DNA of 34,106 bases from an uncultured Prevotella sp. (GTDB taxonomy: Bacteria > Bacteroidota > Bacteroidia > Bacteroidales > Bacteroidaceae). Positions within the stretch are counted from its first letter, which is position 1. Every line of letters begins with the position of its first letter. The DNA is taken from positions 1 to 34,106 of the forward strand of contig CAMJGE010000022.1 of the NCBI GenBank assembly GCA_946405145.1. Direction: 5' to 3'. Under the pieces are notes generated by a model that saw only the letters and a list, made by a program, of their open reading frames with translations, ran no database searches and was not told where the DNA came from. A program made the position numbers and the translations under genes. Below are positions 33,873 to 34,106 of the stretch, piece after piece.

Positions 33873-33945
33873 GCACCCGTAGCTCAGTTGGTAGAGCACC
33901 TGACTCTTAATCAGGGTGTCCAGAGTTCGAGCCTCTGCGGGTGTA
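33873..33945 (+). tRNA. tRNA-Lys(CTT), copy 2
   Basis: This is an exact repeat of the 73-base gene at 33786-33858, with the same anticodon CTT and the same G-U first acceptor pair. The spacer between the copies (33859-33872) is CTTTTTTATGCTTT. The two are probably processed from one transcript. Confidence 0.97.
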
Positions 33946-33960
33946 CATCCTTGAAAGGTT

Positions 33961-34033
<73 letters not shown>

Positions 34034-34061
34034 CTAGCATTTCTCCTCTATTTATTTACAT

Positions 34062-34106
34062 GCGGAATTAGCACATCGGTAGTGCACGGGCTTCCCAAGC
34101 CTGGGA
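34062..34106 (+). tRNA. tRNA-Gly(CCC), cut by the window end
   Basis: The first 45 bases are visible: acceptor strand GCGGAAT, D arm GCAC-ATCGGTA-GTGC and anticodon arm CGGGC-TTCCCAA-GCCTG (one G-U pair) with anticodon CCC (codon GGG). The T arm and the 3' acceptor strand lie beyond the window. Confidence 0.88.

Overview
The window looks like chromosomal DNA of a Bacteroidota bacterium, most likely Bacteroidales and close to Prevotella. Three things point there. Promoters follow the Bacteroidota pattern (TTTG, about 20 bases, TAnnTTTG) instead of sigma70 boxes. The window carries families largely confined to this phylum (PorD/DUF4835, DUF3127, DUF5687, an HU-like protein of the long Bacteroidales type). 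The order dnaN / DEDDh exonuclease / porD / recN and the pair ftsK-lolA also fit. This assignment rests on recognition, not on a search.

Positions 1-1786 are a decayed, recombined stretch. It holds the 5' end of a flavin-reductase-like gene leaving the window, a truncated phage-type small gene joined tail-to-tail to an HU-like gene that lost its C-terminal tail, a perfect 25-base inverted repeat around an AT-rich core with a nested palindrome, a broken TauE/SafE permease that keeps a promoter-like sequence, and an unexplained open-frame remnant. Everything to the right is dense housekeeping sequence.

Positions 1787-5534 (minus) form a likely operon: an acidic-tailed unknown protein, the membrane pyrophosphatase HppA and a secreted M15 peptidase. 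Positions 5666-9156 (plus) are rarA, a TRIC-type channel and dnaB, closed by a two-way terminator. Positions 9204-15425 (minus) run dnaN, DEDDh exonuclease, porD, recN and a TPR protein with a catalytically dead trypsin-like domain. Divergent from dnaN is a DUF3127 protein with an SSB-like acidic tip. Then come trmN6 and a nitrilase-family amidase (minus), and lon-tgt-LptF/G-DEAD helicase-ispE (plus, 17738-24693). Positions 24774-28993 (minus) are a DEDDy exonuclease, rlmI, tilS and galE. Positions 29089-33684 (plus) are ftsK, lolA and a DUF5687 membrane protein. The right end is a tRNA cluster: two identical tRNA-Lys(CTT), tRNA-Thr(CGT) and the start of a tRNA-Gly(CCC).

Replication, repair and chromosome handling dominate: dnaB, rarA, dnaN, two 3'-5' exonucleases, recN, ftsK and the SSB-like DUF3127 protein. 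The rest are tRNA/rRNA modification genes (trmN6, tgt, tilS, rlmI) and envelope genes (M15 peptidase, LptF/G, LolA, PorD, GalE). I see no CRISPR array, transposase, integrase or recognisable defence system. The most interesting leads are the SSB-mimic tail of the DUF3127 protein, the near-leaderless promoter arrangement at three genes, the inverted-repeat element at 1013-1163, and the inactive protease-TPR protein beside recN.
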